Assembly (NCBI GenBank): GCA_947503555.1
Contig: CANNEE010000002.1
Coordinates: 248,001-312,000, forward strand
Source: an uncultured Shewanella sp.
Lineage (GTDB): Bacteria; Pseudomonadota; Gammaproteobacteria; Enterobacterales; Shewanellaceae
DNA length: 64,000 bases
Direction of reading: 5' to 3'
Below, in pieces: positions 46,479-56,034 of the stretch. The translations under genes were made by a program, and so were the position numbers. The notes beneath the pieces are model-generated. The model searched no databases. It saw only the letters and a program-made list of their open reading frames with translations, and was not told where the DNA came from. How positions within the stretch are numbered: position 1 is the first letter of the stretch; every line of letters begins with the position of its first letter.

Positions 46479-47368
46479 AGGTTATCCCTTATAACAGTAT
46501 TTTATAACTCTAGTTGCTAGTCCATTAAACCTAGCTAAATTTTTATAAGGGCCGCAGACTATCTTTATTTACATGAGCTTGCAATCCTATGTTGATAACA
46601 CAGTTTTTAATAAAACTTTAGGTTTATTCATATGATATTTTTATGAGCCTATGTTTTCAACGCTATTTGGGCTAGAACTGGATATGGTTTGCATTTATAA
46701 TCTTGAACTGTGAATTAATATTTTATTGTTTTTATGTGATTAATGTAATCTTTAAATGTCTACTGTACGGTAAATGCGTGATCAATAACATAAAATTCCA
46801 TGTTTATATAATTTGAAAAGTTTACCCTAATTTCATTGTCTTATAGCATGATTAAATCATAATTATTATGAAGCATGGTATGCCTTAATTAGAGGTAAGC
46901 ATTGGCTTCTGACTTAACTTTCCATAAAACGCGTGAAACCAATGCTATGTTGTCATATATCTGGTATGGAAACTAAAATTCATTATAGAGTCTGTGTTGG
47001 GTTAATATGCCCTGGTCTTTTTAACTTTATGCCCATAGCTTACTAAAGTTGTAAAAAACGACGATGTAGCAAGGGGGTGAACGTTGTCGTTACTGTCATG
47101 GACAGTAAACTTTAGGTAGATAAATAGTCCTTTAGATATGCATCATATTTTATAAGTGTACAATAAAACGCCACAAATTGTGTTAAGGATCATCTATTAA
47201 CACCTTAAAAACCCCTTATCCATAGAGCGCAATTGCCTAAGCTGACGCTTTCTATTAACTTAGTGACCTATTTGTTTTTAGGTGTTCGAAAAAACACCAA
47301 GCTAGCCCATGGGTTTCATTGCTAGTTTGAGGATTCGACACCTTGAGTTTGTTCGCGAAAGGATCCCT
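46479..47368. other. AT-rich gap upstream of the condensin-like cluster
   Basis: About 890 bases without a gene I can support. Structure seen: a 19-base inverted repeat TTACTGTC-ATG-GACAGTAA at 47090-47108 that could be an operator or hairpin, a looser repeat pairing 46898-46905 with 46939-46946, and a leader hairpin GGTGTT/AACACC at 47281-47298 just before the SMC-like gene. The low G+C contrasts with the G+C-richer coding region that follows. A regulatory RNA cannot be ruled out. Confidence 0.5.
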
Positions 47369-50300
47369 ATGCCAAGCTTGATTCGAATTGTGTTGATCGA
47401 CACTCATCTGCCGGGTGTGGTTGAACTCGCCTTAAATGGCCATACCAATATCTGTGGTACAAATGCCTCGGGCAAGACAACCCTGCAACGTCTGGTGCCA
47501 GTATTTTATGGTGAGTACCCGAGTCGAGTCGTGCCTTCTACTCGTGATAGCTTTGAACGTTGGTATCTGCCCCATGAGTCTAGCTATATCATTTATGAAT
47601 ATACCAAGGGCGATGGTCTCAAATATCAGGCGGTACTTGCTTCCGCAGGTGATGGCAAAGGGGTGAACTACCGCTTTATCGCTAAAGGCTTTGAGCTTGA
47701 GGATTATGTCAAATCTCAGCTCGGGGATAGCATCACCTGTCATACCATGGCCGAGTTAGGTCGTGAGATGAAGCGCGCTGGTGTGGCACAAACTAATCTG
47801 CTAAATACTCGCGAGTTCCGCGCCATCATCCAAAATGACCGAGCCCTGCTAAGTACGGGTAGCAATAGAGCTGAGCTTAGGAGCTATGCGCGTCAGTTTT
47901 CTTTATGTGAAAGTGAACACTCACTTAGACATATAGAAAAGCTTGCTAAAGCTGTGCATTCCAAAGAGGGCAAGATGGAAACGGTCAAGTCGATGATCGC
48001 CGCCATTTTAGAAGAGGATGGAGTGAACCCGCCAAGCTCTCGCATTAATCCACAGCGAGTTGAAGCTTGGATTAGAGAGAGTCAGCTTATTCAAGGGTTT
48101 GAGGAGATCCGCCCTGAGTTCGACAAACTAGAGCAGGAATTTAACCAGTTATTAAGCGCAGAGCAGCGTCTTGCAGGCCTTGCTCGCGGTTATCAACATG
48201 ATGAACAGAGCGAGCTATCTCGCCAAGAGCTGAATCAAAGCTTATCAAAAGAGCATAATCTTGGCCTTAAGCAGTTAGATGAGAAATGGAAAGAGCGCCG
48301 CGATTACCTTAACGGTGAGCTTTCGGCAGCTAAGACTGATATCTCCGCCTATGAAGATGAACTAGATGCCATAGAAGATCAACATGGCGCCTTTCTCTAT
48401 GCCAATATTGAACAGGCCAAGGCTGACTTGGAAAAGCTACCTAGTTGGCGCAGCGATTTAGAAAACCTGACCGAGCGTCATAAACTGCAAACCGAGCAGC
48501 ATCAAGATGTTGAAGCCGCCTATAATGCTAGACGCTCTAAAATCGCTGAGCAGTTACATAGTGAGCTTGAAAAGCTCCATGGCGAACAAGAATCCACCCG
48601 TGAAGCAAGAGACAAACAAAGAGATACGGCGCGAGCCGATCTTGAGTCGCTCGCTACCCAGTGGCGTGAACAGGCCGATGCTGGTCGCAAACAGTTTAGC
48701 GAGCAAGAGTATCAACTTAAGCTAGCCGCCGCCGAACATAAAATGCAGGTAGATAACCTCACCTATACCAGTGATGAGAAGCTAGCCCTTGAGGTGCTCG
48801 ATGAGCGTATCACTCATGCCGAAGAGGAGCAGCAAGCCTGTGATGCTAATGCCGAGAGGCTAGCCAGTGAAGAGCGTAAGCTTAGAGCCAGTCGTGAGCA
48901 GGCGAATGAAGCCTTGAGACTCGCTGCAAAAAGAGTGACAGAGCGTCAAGAGCAGCTTGATGAGCTCAAGCAGATGCTTTTCCCTCAATCCCATACCTTG
49001 CTGGAGTTTTTGCGTAAAGAAGCGCCAGGCTGGGAGCAAAGTTTAGGTAAAGTTGTCAACCCTGAACTGCTTTATCGCTCTGACTTACACCCGCATCTGA
49101 TTAACGCTCAACAAGGGCAAGGCTCTCAAGAACAAAATCCTCAAGAGCTAGGCCTGTATGGCATAGGTATCGATCTTAAGTCGTTAAATGTGCCTGAGTA
49201 TGCTCAGTCGGAGCAGGAACTGAGAATAAGCTATGCCAAGGCTGAAGAAGCGCTGGAAACGGCTAAGGCGCTGCAAACCGAGGCCGAACAAACTCTGACA
49301 CAGGCAAGCAGTGAGCTGGATAAACTGAGCCGAGAACTGACCTTTGCGCGCACTGCCTACAAAAATAGCCGTGAAGATCTGCGCCGCCTGTTTGAAGAGA
49401 AGCGAGCCGAGAAAGAGAGAATCAATCAAGCGCTTAAAGCGCGCAAGCAAGAAGCAAGTAAACGTTTAGCTCAGCTCGATGCCGAACAAAAGCAGTTAAA
49501 GGCTCAACATCAAGAATGGCTTGAGGAGCAAAAAGAGCAGGAGCTTGAAGCGCGCATGGAGCGTAACGCTTATTGGCAAGAGGTCGTTGGGGCGCTGGAT
49601 AACCAATTAGGTCAGTTAAAGGCCAATATCGATGAGCGCAGAGCGAATGCCAAGACAGAGCAGAAAGCCTGTGAGACTTGGTATAAGAATGAGCTTAAAT
49701 CTCGCGGCGTGGATGAAGATAAAATTCTTGCCCTTAAGCAGCAGATTCGAGAGCTGGAAACAGCAATAAGCCACGCCGAGCAGCGCCGTAGTGATGTACT
49801 AAGATACGATGATTGGTATCAACACACTTGGATGCAGCGTAAGCCTAAGCTTCAGTCACAGCTCAGTGAAGTGAGACTAGCGGCTAATGAGCATGAGCAG
49901 CAGTTGCAGGCCGAGCTCAAGGCGATGAAGGATGAGCGCCAGAGATTAGAGCAGGCACGTAAGTTATCCGATGCGGTGCAAATCGAGGCTTCTGAAAACC
50001 TGACTAAACTGAGATCTTTGATGCGAAAACTAGCTGAGATCAAGCTGGGCAAAGATGCTGAGGAAGCTCAGGGAAGTCTGAGTGAGCGTCTGCGCCAGGG
50101 GGAAGACTTGCTGTTGCAGCGAGATTATCTATTGGGCTCGGTCAAGCAATATGTGGAGCATTTTGACTCGGTTATCGCGAGTAAGTCGGGTTCTAGTCTG
50201 TCTGAGTTTTGGGAGCGAGCTCGAGAAGAGGCGAGTCTGGTAAATGATAAAGGTATTCCGCTACTTAACTACCGCAAGCTAGTGCCTGCACTTGAGCAGC

Positions 50301-51118
50301 TGCTTAATGTGATGGTGCCTCAGTCTATGATGGCGCTGCGAGAGCAGGGGCGTATCTTTGGTGTCGACTTAAGTGCTTACTATGATGTACTGGCCGATAT
50401 CGATAGACGTATTGCCACTCAAAGTGCGCGTATTACTCGAGAGGTGGGAGAAGAACTATTCCTCGATGGGGTCTCTGAATCTGCGGTGAAGATTCGCTCT
50501 AAAATTAGCGAGCTAGAGTTTTGGCCTGAGTTGGAAGCCTTTGTTAAAGCCTTTGAGCGCTGGAAGCGTGATGGCTATGAAGGCCTGCCCGATGAGGACT
50601 ATATCAATAGCATGCGCCGCGCCTTAGATATTATCGGCCGCGCTGCGTTAACCGGTGGTATTGCCAAACTGCTGGAGATTGAACTGCGCCTGAAAGAGGG
50701 GCAAAGTGACCTGATTATACGTACCGACAGGCAGCTCAATGAGTCATCCAGCCATGGTATGGCCTACCTGATTTTGTGTAAATTCCTGCTGGCCTTTACT
50801 CGCTTGCTGCGAGGTCGCGCCGATGTCACCATCCACTGGCCTATCGATGAGCTAGGTACCTTACACCATGGTAATGTGAAGAAGATTTTCGATGCCTGTG
50901 AAAATAATAATATCAGTGTGTTAGGCGCCTTCCCTAACCCAGAATCTGAAGTGCTTAGCCTGTTTGCGAATCGTTATATCATTAACAAACAGACTCGAAA
51001 ATTACAGGTGGTGAAACCTAAGATTAATCCCATTGCTGATAAGTTAAAGCAAAGAGCGAATCCAGATGCTAACAACACAGCCGCCAAATCAAGCCAAAGC
51101 CTAGGAGAGTCAGCATAA
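47369..51118 (+). CDS. SMC/MukB-like ATPase of a condensin-like cluster
   Basis: An SMC-type protein of 1249 residues. The ATG at 47369 is preferred: AAGGA lies 5 bases upstream and the homologous start is PSLIRIVLIDTH; the open frame to 47309 lacks this. Walker A GTNASGKT is at residues 30-37. Long coiled-coil arms rich in Glu, Gln, Lys and Ala run over about 280-530 and 620-920, separated by a non-coiled, hinge-like part at about 537-620 (LLEFLRKEAPGW ... LYGIGIDL). Near residue 1125 a signature-like ESSSHGMAYL is followed by Walker B IHWPIDELGT. The ABC signature is not the usual SGGQ. It resembles DUF3584 proteins. Stop and next start overlap (TAATG). Confidence 0.88.
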   Translation: MPSLIRIVLIDTHLPGVVELALNGHTNICGTNASGKTTLQRLVPVFYGEYPSRVVPSTRDSFERWYLPHESSYIIYEYTKGDGLKYQAVLASAGDGKGVNYRFIAKGFELEDYVKSQLGDSITCHTMAELGREMKRAGVAQTNLLNTREFRAIIQNDRALLSTGSNRAELRSYARQFSLCESEHSLRHIEKLAKAVHSKEGKMETVKSMIAAILEEDGVNPPSSRINPQRVEAWIRESQLIQGFEEIRPEFDKLEQEFNQLLSAEQRLAGLARGYQHDEQSELSRQELNQSLSKEHNLGLKQLDEKWKERRDYLNGELSAAKTDISAYEDELDAIEDQHGAFLYANIEQAKADLEKLPSWRSDLENLTERHKLQTEQHQDVEAAYNARRSKIAEQLHSELEKLHGEQESTREARDKQRDTARADLESLATQWREQADAGRKQFSEQEYQLKLAAAEHKMQVDNLTYTSDEKLALEVLDERITHAEEEQQACDANAERLASEERKLRASREQANEALRLAAKRVTERQEQLDELKQMLFPQSHTLLEFLRKEAPGWEQSLGKVVNPELLYRSDLHPHLINAQQGQGSQEQNPQELGLYGIGIDLKSLNVPEYAQSEQELRISYAKAEEALETAKALQTEAEQTLTQASSELDKLSRELTFARTAYKNSREDLRRLFEEKRAEKERINQALKARKQEASKRLAQLDAEQKQLKAQHQEWLEEQKEQELEARMERNAYWQEVVGALDNQLGQLKANIDERRANAKTEQKACETWYKNELKSRGVDEDKILALKQQIRELETAISHAEQRRSDVLRYDDWYQHTWMQRKPKLQSQLSEVRLAANEHEQQLQAELKAMKDERQRLEQARKLSDAVQIEASENLTKLRSLMRKLAEIKLGKDAEEAQGSLSERLRQGEDLLLQRDYLLGSVKQYVEHFDSVIASKSGSSLSEFWERAREEASLVNDKGIPLLNYRKLVPALEQLLNVMVPQSMMALREQGRIFGVDLSAYYDVLADIDRRIATQSARITREVGEELFLDGVSESAVKIRSKISELEFWPELEAFVKAFERWKRDGYEGLPDEDYINSMRRALDIIGRAALTGGIAKLLEIELRLKEGQSDLIIRTDRQLNESSSHGMAYLILCKFLLAFTRLLRGRADVTIHWPIDELGTLHHGNVKKIFDACENNNISVLGAFPNPESEVLSLFANRYIINKQTRKLQVVKPKINPIADKLKQRANPDANNTAAKSSQSLGESA

Positions 51119-51774
51119 TGTCTACTATTCAAGAAATGACACCGCTTGTGGGCACAGGCGCTTTGATTGAACGTCTACTTAAAGGTGAGTTTATTTGCCG
51201 CACCACAGACGAAGAGGGTTGGCGCGCATTGAAAAATGCCACTACCCGTGAGCGAGTGGAAGCCTATCTTAACCAAATTAACCGCACTGTCGCTTGTGCT
51301 GGCGAAGGTGATGTATTTTTCTGCGGCTATCAGCAACTTGGTGAAACTGAACGTAAAGTGATCTCTTCTCAATTTCGCGAGATCTGTAATGGCCTGATCC
51401 CACTGGTGGAGTGGCTGGTATTGGTACAGGAGTCCAGCGGTCAAGATGCACCATTAACCGAAGGAGCGGCGATTCGTTTAACTGAGCTGCAAGCTCGTAT
51501 CGAAGATACGCCAGCCTTTAGGGAGCAGCTTGCTAAGCTAAGTCATTATCGTTTGTTTGGCTCCACCAGTAGTCAGAGTGATGCCCAATTAAAGCTGGTA
51601 TTTAAGCGTCTGCTGGAGCTTGGATATCTGACTAAGCCCAATAGCGAGAAACAGATCTATATCGCCACGGGTAAGATAGATTACCTTTATGAAGTGATCC
51701 GCTTTATCGATGAAACCGAAGGCTTGAGTCTAGAAGCTCAAGCCGAAAGCGCTACTCAAAGGGACTTGATATGA
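51118..51774 (+). CDS. MukE/MksE-like partner of the SMC ATPase
   Basis: A 218-residue protein, start overlapping the stop of the SMC gene (TAATG), so translation is coupled. By size, position and predicted winged-helix content (LIERLLKGEFICRTTDEEGWRAL near the start; KLVFKRLLELGYLTKPNSEKQIYIATGKIDYLYEVIRFID at the end) it matches the MukE/MksE/JetB role of bridging kleisin and ATPase. I cannot see strong primary-sequence identity to MukE, so the role rests on context. Its last codons overlap the next gene by four bases (ATGA). Confidence 0.7.
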   Translation: MSTIQEMTPLVGTGALIERLLKGEFICRTTDEEGWRALKNATTRERVEAYLNQINRTVACAGEGDVFFCGYQQLGETERKVISSQFREICNGLIPLVEWLVLVQESSGQDAPLTEGAAIRLTELQARIEDTPAFREQLAKLSHYRLFGSTSSQSDAQLKLVFKRLLELGYLTKPNSEKQIYIATGKIDYLYEVIRFIDETEGLSLEAQAESATQRDLI

Positions 51775-52988
51775 GTAGTAACTTACATCAAGCCGGCGTT
51801 AAGCTGCTTAAACAGCTTGGGCGCCATGCCGATCTGATAATGGATGCCTATCAGGCAGGTTCTATCTCAGAAGAGGGGCGAGACCCTAAAGTACTGGAAA
51901 AGCTAAAAACTAGCGGCATTCTGTGGCGTCCTGAAGTTGAAAGTGAGCTTCGTTTAACCCGCAGCGTTAGAGCCATGTTGGAAGAGGGGTTAAGCGATGA
52001 GCGTAATCGTCAAATCGACTCGAACGTTGGCTCTGCATTAGCCACGATTAAGACGCTGGTGGATCATTATAAAGAAGCTCGTCATAACGTGGATTTTAGC
52101 GCTAGTGAAGCCTATCTAGCGGATCTGAGCGAGCATGTGTTTGCCTTTAGTGAAGGCTTAAGGTACTCGATTCGCGTGCTTTGGAGTCGTATCAATAACG
52201 AGTTTGGCTATGTGGGCAGTATCAATGCCAAAATTCGTGAAAATGAGCTGGCTCAGAGTCAGGTCACTGAGTTGCTTAATGGCCTTGAGATGTTTAAGTT
52301 CAGTGAGCTGGCGGAGCTTGCAGGCGACGTGCGTGAATTGCGCCGCTTATTGGTGACTAACCTGCAGGTGAGTTTAAGTGACTGTACTCAAGAGCTGAGT
52401 GTGGTACAGGCGCGTCTGTTGGAGTTGCTTGGTCGCTTTAGGCAAATTCGCGGTCGAACTCGCCTATTAAAGGGCTTTTTACTCTATACAGATCAGCATC
52501 CAGATTATCGCCCTGTGGATCATGTGGCCCATAAGCAGGTGCCGCAACTGTTTAATCGCGCAGAGCCAAGTATCGGTCCAGCCCATGTCGATGTGCATAA
52601 TAGTCTACAGGAAAATGAGCTACTTGAGATGGTGGCGCGAATTAAGAGTATTGTCCGCGATAGCCAAACTCATACACGCGCTGAGCCGTCTCAGGTCTCT
52701 TTGTCAGTGGCCGAAGATTTCGATATTCCTGATAACCCGCTTAAGCTGGCGGTCGAGGATTACTTCTGCCGAGTGATAGATACAGGCCGTAGTCAGTCGG
52801 CACTGGATTACCATCAAGAGCATGGACTTGAGTGGGATAGCGAAAGCTGGCTGTATCAAGTGATAGGTGAGTTTGAAGGTTTGGCCGATGAGTATCGTAA
52901 CTACTTTGAACTTGAACCTATTGGTGAACCTCACCCTATATATACAGGGAACTTTATCATTCGCGATGTGGAAGTGGGGCTGAGTTAG
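51771..52988 (+). CDS. MukF/MksF-like kleisin of the condensin-like cluster
   Basis: A 405-residue mainly helical protein beginning with a possible winged helix (NLHQAGVKLLKQLGRHADLIMDAYQAGSISE), a central helical bundle (about 90-240, including RNRQIDSNVGSALATIKTLVDHYKEAR) and a C-terminal domain containing LKLAVEDYFCRVIDTGRSQSALDYHQEHGLEWDSESWLYQVIGEFEGL. The size and place between the E-like and TOPRIM genes fit the kleisin subunit (MukF/MksF/JetA). Assignment is by context and architecture. Confidence 0.68.
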   Translation: MSSNLHQAGVKLLKQLGRHADLIMDAYQAGSISEEGRDPKVLEKLKTSGILWRPEVESELRLTRSVRAMLEEGLSDERNRQIDSNVGSALATIKTLVDHYKEARHNVDFSASEAYLADLSEHVFAFSEGLRYSIRVLWSRINNEFGYVGSINAKIRENELAQSQVTELLNGLEMFKFSELAELAGDVRELRRLLVTNLQVSLSDCTQELSVVQARLLELLGRFRQIRGRTRLLKGFLLYTDQHPDYRPVDHVAHKQVPQLFNRAEPSIGPAHVDVHNSLQENELLEMVARIKSIVRDSQTHTRAEPSQVSLSVAEDFDIPDNPLKLAVEDYFCRVIDTGRSQSALDYHQEHGLEWDSESWLYQVIGEFEGLADEYRNYFELEPIGEPHPIYTGNFIIRDVEVGLS

Positions 52989-53025
52989 TCAGCCTCGTTT
53001 GCAAACAAGCTTAAAGGAGTAAGCT

Positions 53026-53892
53026 GTGATGTTTGAATTAAATCTACGCCAGTGGCAAGACATGCAAAAGGCAGTGCGTAATGAGCCTGTTAAGGTGAGT
53101 TATGCCAGTTGGCGACAAATTGCTCGTGAGTTTGAACTTACCGATATCGACGGTGCGAAAAAGTGGCTCTATTTATCTTCCGACGACTTTAAACTGCTGC
53201 GACAGGATATTAAAGCGCGTTATGGCTTAGATCTCTTATTTGATGAGGTTGACGGCAGTCGTATTGAGCTGGCGAATAAAACCTATAAAGAGAAATTGGC
53301 TCCGACTAAGCCTGATGATGACTATCTACTGTGCCGATTACCCACGGCTCACCCTATCAGCCAGTTGATGCCTGTAGCAGCAAGCTTAAGATTGCCCCTT
53401 GAGCAAGTGCTTTTACAGCTAAATACAGTGACCAGCGTTTTAGTGGTTGAAAACCTCGATATTTTTGACCAGCTTGAGTCCTGCCAATTACCACTGGATA
53501 TGAGCTGCTGTTTAGTTCTGTACCGAGGTAGCACGATACACTCTCCAAAAGCGGTAAAGACGCTACTTGAAAATATCCCTGCTGATTGCCAAATTGTGGC
53601 ATTTACCGATATCGACCCTGCAGGGTTACAAATCGCTATTAGCTTGAGAGCCAAAGCGCTTATATGTCCGCAGAATATGGCTGAGTTATTTGAGCTTGGG
53701 CAGTGTAATGATCCAGAAGATTTTAATAAGCAGTACAAGCAACTGTATTATCTGCAATCTTGCTTACAAGATGAAAATCTATCATTGGATATGATTCAAC
53801 TCATTGAATATATAAATGAAAATAAAGTGAGTGTTAAACAGCAACATTTATTTGCTCACAATATTTCTCTTAATATGATCACTATACGTTGA
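53026..53892 (+). CDS. TOPRIM-domain protein of the condensin-like cluster (JetD/MksG-like)
   Basis: A 288-residue protein, GTG at 53026 or ATG at 53029 after AGGAG. The N-terminal half has a helix-rich DNA-binding look (ISYASWRQIAREFELTDIDGAKKWL-like). The C-terminal half has TOPRIM elements: TSVLVVENLD with the catalytic-type Glu near residue 140 and FTDIDPAGLQIAISL with a DxD near 195, as in topoisomerase VI A/Spo11 and JetD/MksG. In Wadjet systems the TOPRIM subunit cuts plasmid DNA recognised by the SMC complex. Shorter than JetD. The last gene of the cluster, 37 bases after the kleisin-like gene. Confidence 0.78.
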   Translation: MMFELNLRQWQDMQKAVRNEPVKVSYASWRQIAREFELTDIDGAKKWLYLSSDDFKLLRQDIKARYGLDLLFDEVDGSRIELANKTYKEKLAPTKPDDDYLLCRLPTAHPISQLMPVAASLRLPLEQVLLQLNTVTSVLVVENLDIFDQLESCQLPLDMSCCLVLYRGSTIHSPKAVKTLLENIPADCQIVAFTDIDPAGLQIAISLRAKALICPQNMAELFELGQCNDPEDFNKQYKQLYYLQSCLQDENLSLDMIQLIEYINENKVSVKQQHLFAHNISLNMITIR

Positions 53893-54255
53893 ACATTTGG
53901 TGGCTAATAAAACTGATTTGTTTTTGTTTTTCGATATTTATATCTGATTTTTACTATTCCATTGAACTATATAACTAGTAAATTAGCCGTGATTTATGTT
54001 TGCGTTTGTTGCGCTATGTTGCGTTTGTAAATACTTATGGTTTCTCTATTTTCTTCTTTTGTGGCTTAAATGACTTTGATATCAGGTTATTTTTCAATTT
54101 TGGAAGAATGTTAATAATATTTTTTCAATTAACTATTCACTTTTTTGATTGAAATTATTGCCAGCATGTTTCACTATCACAAGCTAAAAACAGATAAGAA
54201 TAAAGCATCCATGGATTTTGGGGCGATCTATTCGATTGAAGCAAGGTTGTAGCAA
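53893..54255. other. AT-rich gap after the condensin-like cluster
   Basis: 363 bases of AT-rich sequence. I see no terminator with a clear stem and T-run, no gene and no repeat beyond short direct repeats (GTTTGTTGCG/ATGTTGCGTTTG near 54000). It must hold the promoter of the following symporter gene. Confidence 0.45.
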
Positions 54256-55518
54256 ATGGTTAAATCCCTCTCTTTTAGAATTTTTCTAGGTCTATTTTCT
54301 GGTTTATTAATAGGCACGATAATTCAATATTTTCTCGGTGATATTCAGTTCTTTTCCGGCACCTTAGTCGAGCTGGCAACTGGCGTAGGCACCATGTTCG
54401 TCAATATGATCATGATGCTGGTGGTGCCGTTAGTGTTTGTCAGCATAGTATGTGGTGTATGTGAGTTGAGCGACCTTAAGAGCTTTGGTCGCCTAGGTAG
54501 TAAAACCTTTGGTTTTTATATCATTAATACACTTGTCGCCATTGCCGCTGCTGTTAGTGTGGCAGTATTGCTAGAGCCTGGGCGCGGTGTCGATATGCGC
54601 GGCGCTGAAGATGCCAAGCTGGTTGCAACTGAGCTGCCAAATCTGATGGCGCTGATTGTAAACATAGTTCCTCGAAATCCAATCGCAGCCTTTACTTCGG
54701 GCAATATGCTACAAGTGATCTTTATGGCATTGTTACTTGGCGGCGTCATAAAATCCTTGGGTGATACGGTTGCGGGCGCGGTTTCAGGCTTTCAAACTGC
54801 CAATAAAATCATGATGAAACTTATTGTGGTGGTGATGCAGCTGGCACCTATTGGGGTGTTCGCCTTGATGTTAAAACTTGGCGCGACCTTAGATGCTGAA
54901 GTCTTTTACAGTGTGGTAGAGTACTTAGTGTTAATACTTGCCCTGCTAGTGACTTGGATTTTTGTGGTTTACCCCTTTGTCGTGTCTATGTTTACGCCAG
55001 TATCTGCCAAGCAGTTTAGGGAAAAAACCCAAGAGCAGATCCTATTCTCTCTTTCTACTGCCAGCTCTAATGCCACCATTCCAGTGACCTTAAGAACCCT
55101 GACCGATAAGCTAGGTGTCAATCGTGCCGTTGCGGGCTTTGGCGTGCCTTTAGGGGCAACTATGAATATGGGTGGCGTATCTATCTATATTACGATTGCG
55201 ATTTTCTTTGTCGCAAACGCCTACGGCATGCCGATTTTGATGGAGCAGTTGCCAGCATTACTCTTTAGCGTATTTCTACTTTCTGTTGGTGCTGGTGGGG
55301 TTCCCGGTGGTGGTATGGTGATGATAGGTGTGCTTATCCATCAGTTAGGTTTACCAGTAGAAGCTTTTGCGATTGTGGCTGCGCTAGATAGACTTATCGA
55401 TATGGTGCTAACGTCATGTAATGTGGTGGGTGATACCGCGGTATTGACCATAGTAGATCACACTGAAAAAGCACACCAAGAAGAAGCTGAATTTGAGACA
55501 GTAACAGGTAATAGCTAG
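54256..55518 (+). CDS. DAACS-family symporter lacking Arg397 and NMDGT
   Basis: A 420-residue symporter of the glutamate/dicarboxylate (DAACS) family. The serine-rich HP1 segment SLSTASSNATIPVTL, the GAGGVPGGG HP2 region and DRLIDMVLTSCNVVGD are visible. Two sites that are central in family members differ: the GltPh Arg397 position is Leu (DM-V-L-T-S), and the NMDGT motif reads NMGGVS. Arg397 binds the side-chain carboxylate of acidic substrates, and NMDGT supports sodium coordination. The substrate is therefore unlikely to be glutamate or aspartate; a neutral amino acid or other solute is more likely. Confidence 0.9.
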   Translation: MVKSLSFRIFLGLFSGLLIGTIIQYFLGDIQFFSGTLVELATGVGTMFVNMIMMLVVPLVFVSIVCGVCELSDLKSFGRLGSKTFGFYIINTLVAIAAAVSVAVLLEPGRGVDMRGAEDAKLVATELPNLMALIVNIVPRNPIAAFTSGNMLQVIFMALLLGGVIKSLGDTVAGAVSGFQTANKIMMKLIVVVMQLAPIGVFALMLKLGATLDAEVFYSVVEYLVLILALLVTWIFVVYPFVVSMFTPVSAKQFREKTQEQILFSLSTASSNATIPVTLRTLTDKLGVNRAVAGFGVPLGATMNMGGVSIYITIAIFFVANAYGMPILMEQLPALLFSVFLLSVGAGGVPGGGMVMIGVLIHQLGLPVEAFAIVAALDRLIDMVLTSCNVVGDTAVLTIVDHTEKAHQEEAEFETVTGNS

Positions 55519-55543
55519 GTTTAGCGCTTACTTTGGTTATTAG

Positions 55544-55580
55544 CGGGCCGTTCTATTTATAGGGCGGCCCGTTTTATTTG
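55544..55580. terminator. Terminator after the symporter gene
   Basis: Stem CGGGCCG/CGGCCCG (55544-55550 with 55565-55571) with a 14-base loop, followed by TTTTATTTG. Placed between convergent genes, and functional at least for the symporter side. Confidence 0.85.
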
Positions 55581-55581
55581 A

Positions 55582-56034
55582 TTAGCAACTAAAGTGCAGC
55601 TCCATAATGGTTTCATCAAACTCATCTTGCTCTATCACCTTAAAGTTAAAGCGCTGGAAGAAGGTTTTCATTATGTCATGGCCTTCAACATAACAGATGG
55701 ATACCGAGTCGATGCCTTTGAGCTGCTTTATTTCTTCAAGGAGTAATTCCATGGCTTTTGTGCCATAACCCTTGCCTTGTTGGGATATATCAATGATTAA
55801 CTGGTCGATGAAAATTTCATTGGGTTTACCATCATCATAGTTGGGATAATACTGAATAAAGCCCACGGCCTTATTTTCTAGGTATATCCCTCGATTAACA
55901 TAGTAGTCATAAAATTTAGAGGCGGCGATTGCTTCGGCAGGAAGCGAGACATAGTCTTCCTGCGCTTTGCTGATATCTAGGTCTATCATGTCGACCCAGT
56001 TCTCTTTAGTGATTTCCCTTAGATTTAATACCAA
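55582..56034 (-). CDS. GNAT family acetyltransferase
   Basis: A 150-residue N-acetyltransferase with FIDQLIIDISQQGKGYGTKAMELLLEEI (acetyl-CoA pyrophosphate loop Q-x-x-G-x-G) at about residues 74-101 and a C-terminal FFQRFNFKVIEQDEF. Early NVGFIQYYPNYDDGK-like segment (FIQYYPNY) suggests a small-molecule amine substrate such as spermidine or an aminoglycoside-like compound, but this cannot be told from sequence alone. No operon partner. Confidence 0.83.
   Translation of the reverse strand: MVLNLREITKENWVDMIDLDISKAQEDYVSLPAEAIAASKFYDYYVNRGIYLENKAVGFIQYYPNYDDGKPNEIFIDQLIIDISQQGKGYGTKAMELLLEEIKQLKGIDSVSICYVEGHDIMKTFFQRFNFKVIEQDEFDETIMELHFSC

Noticed and set aside
53349-53738. 129-codon antisense frame inside the TOPRIM gene
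   Set aside because: Overlaps the TOPRIM core on the other strand and has no ribosome site or family features.
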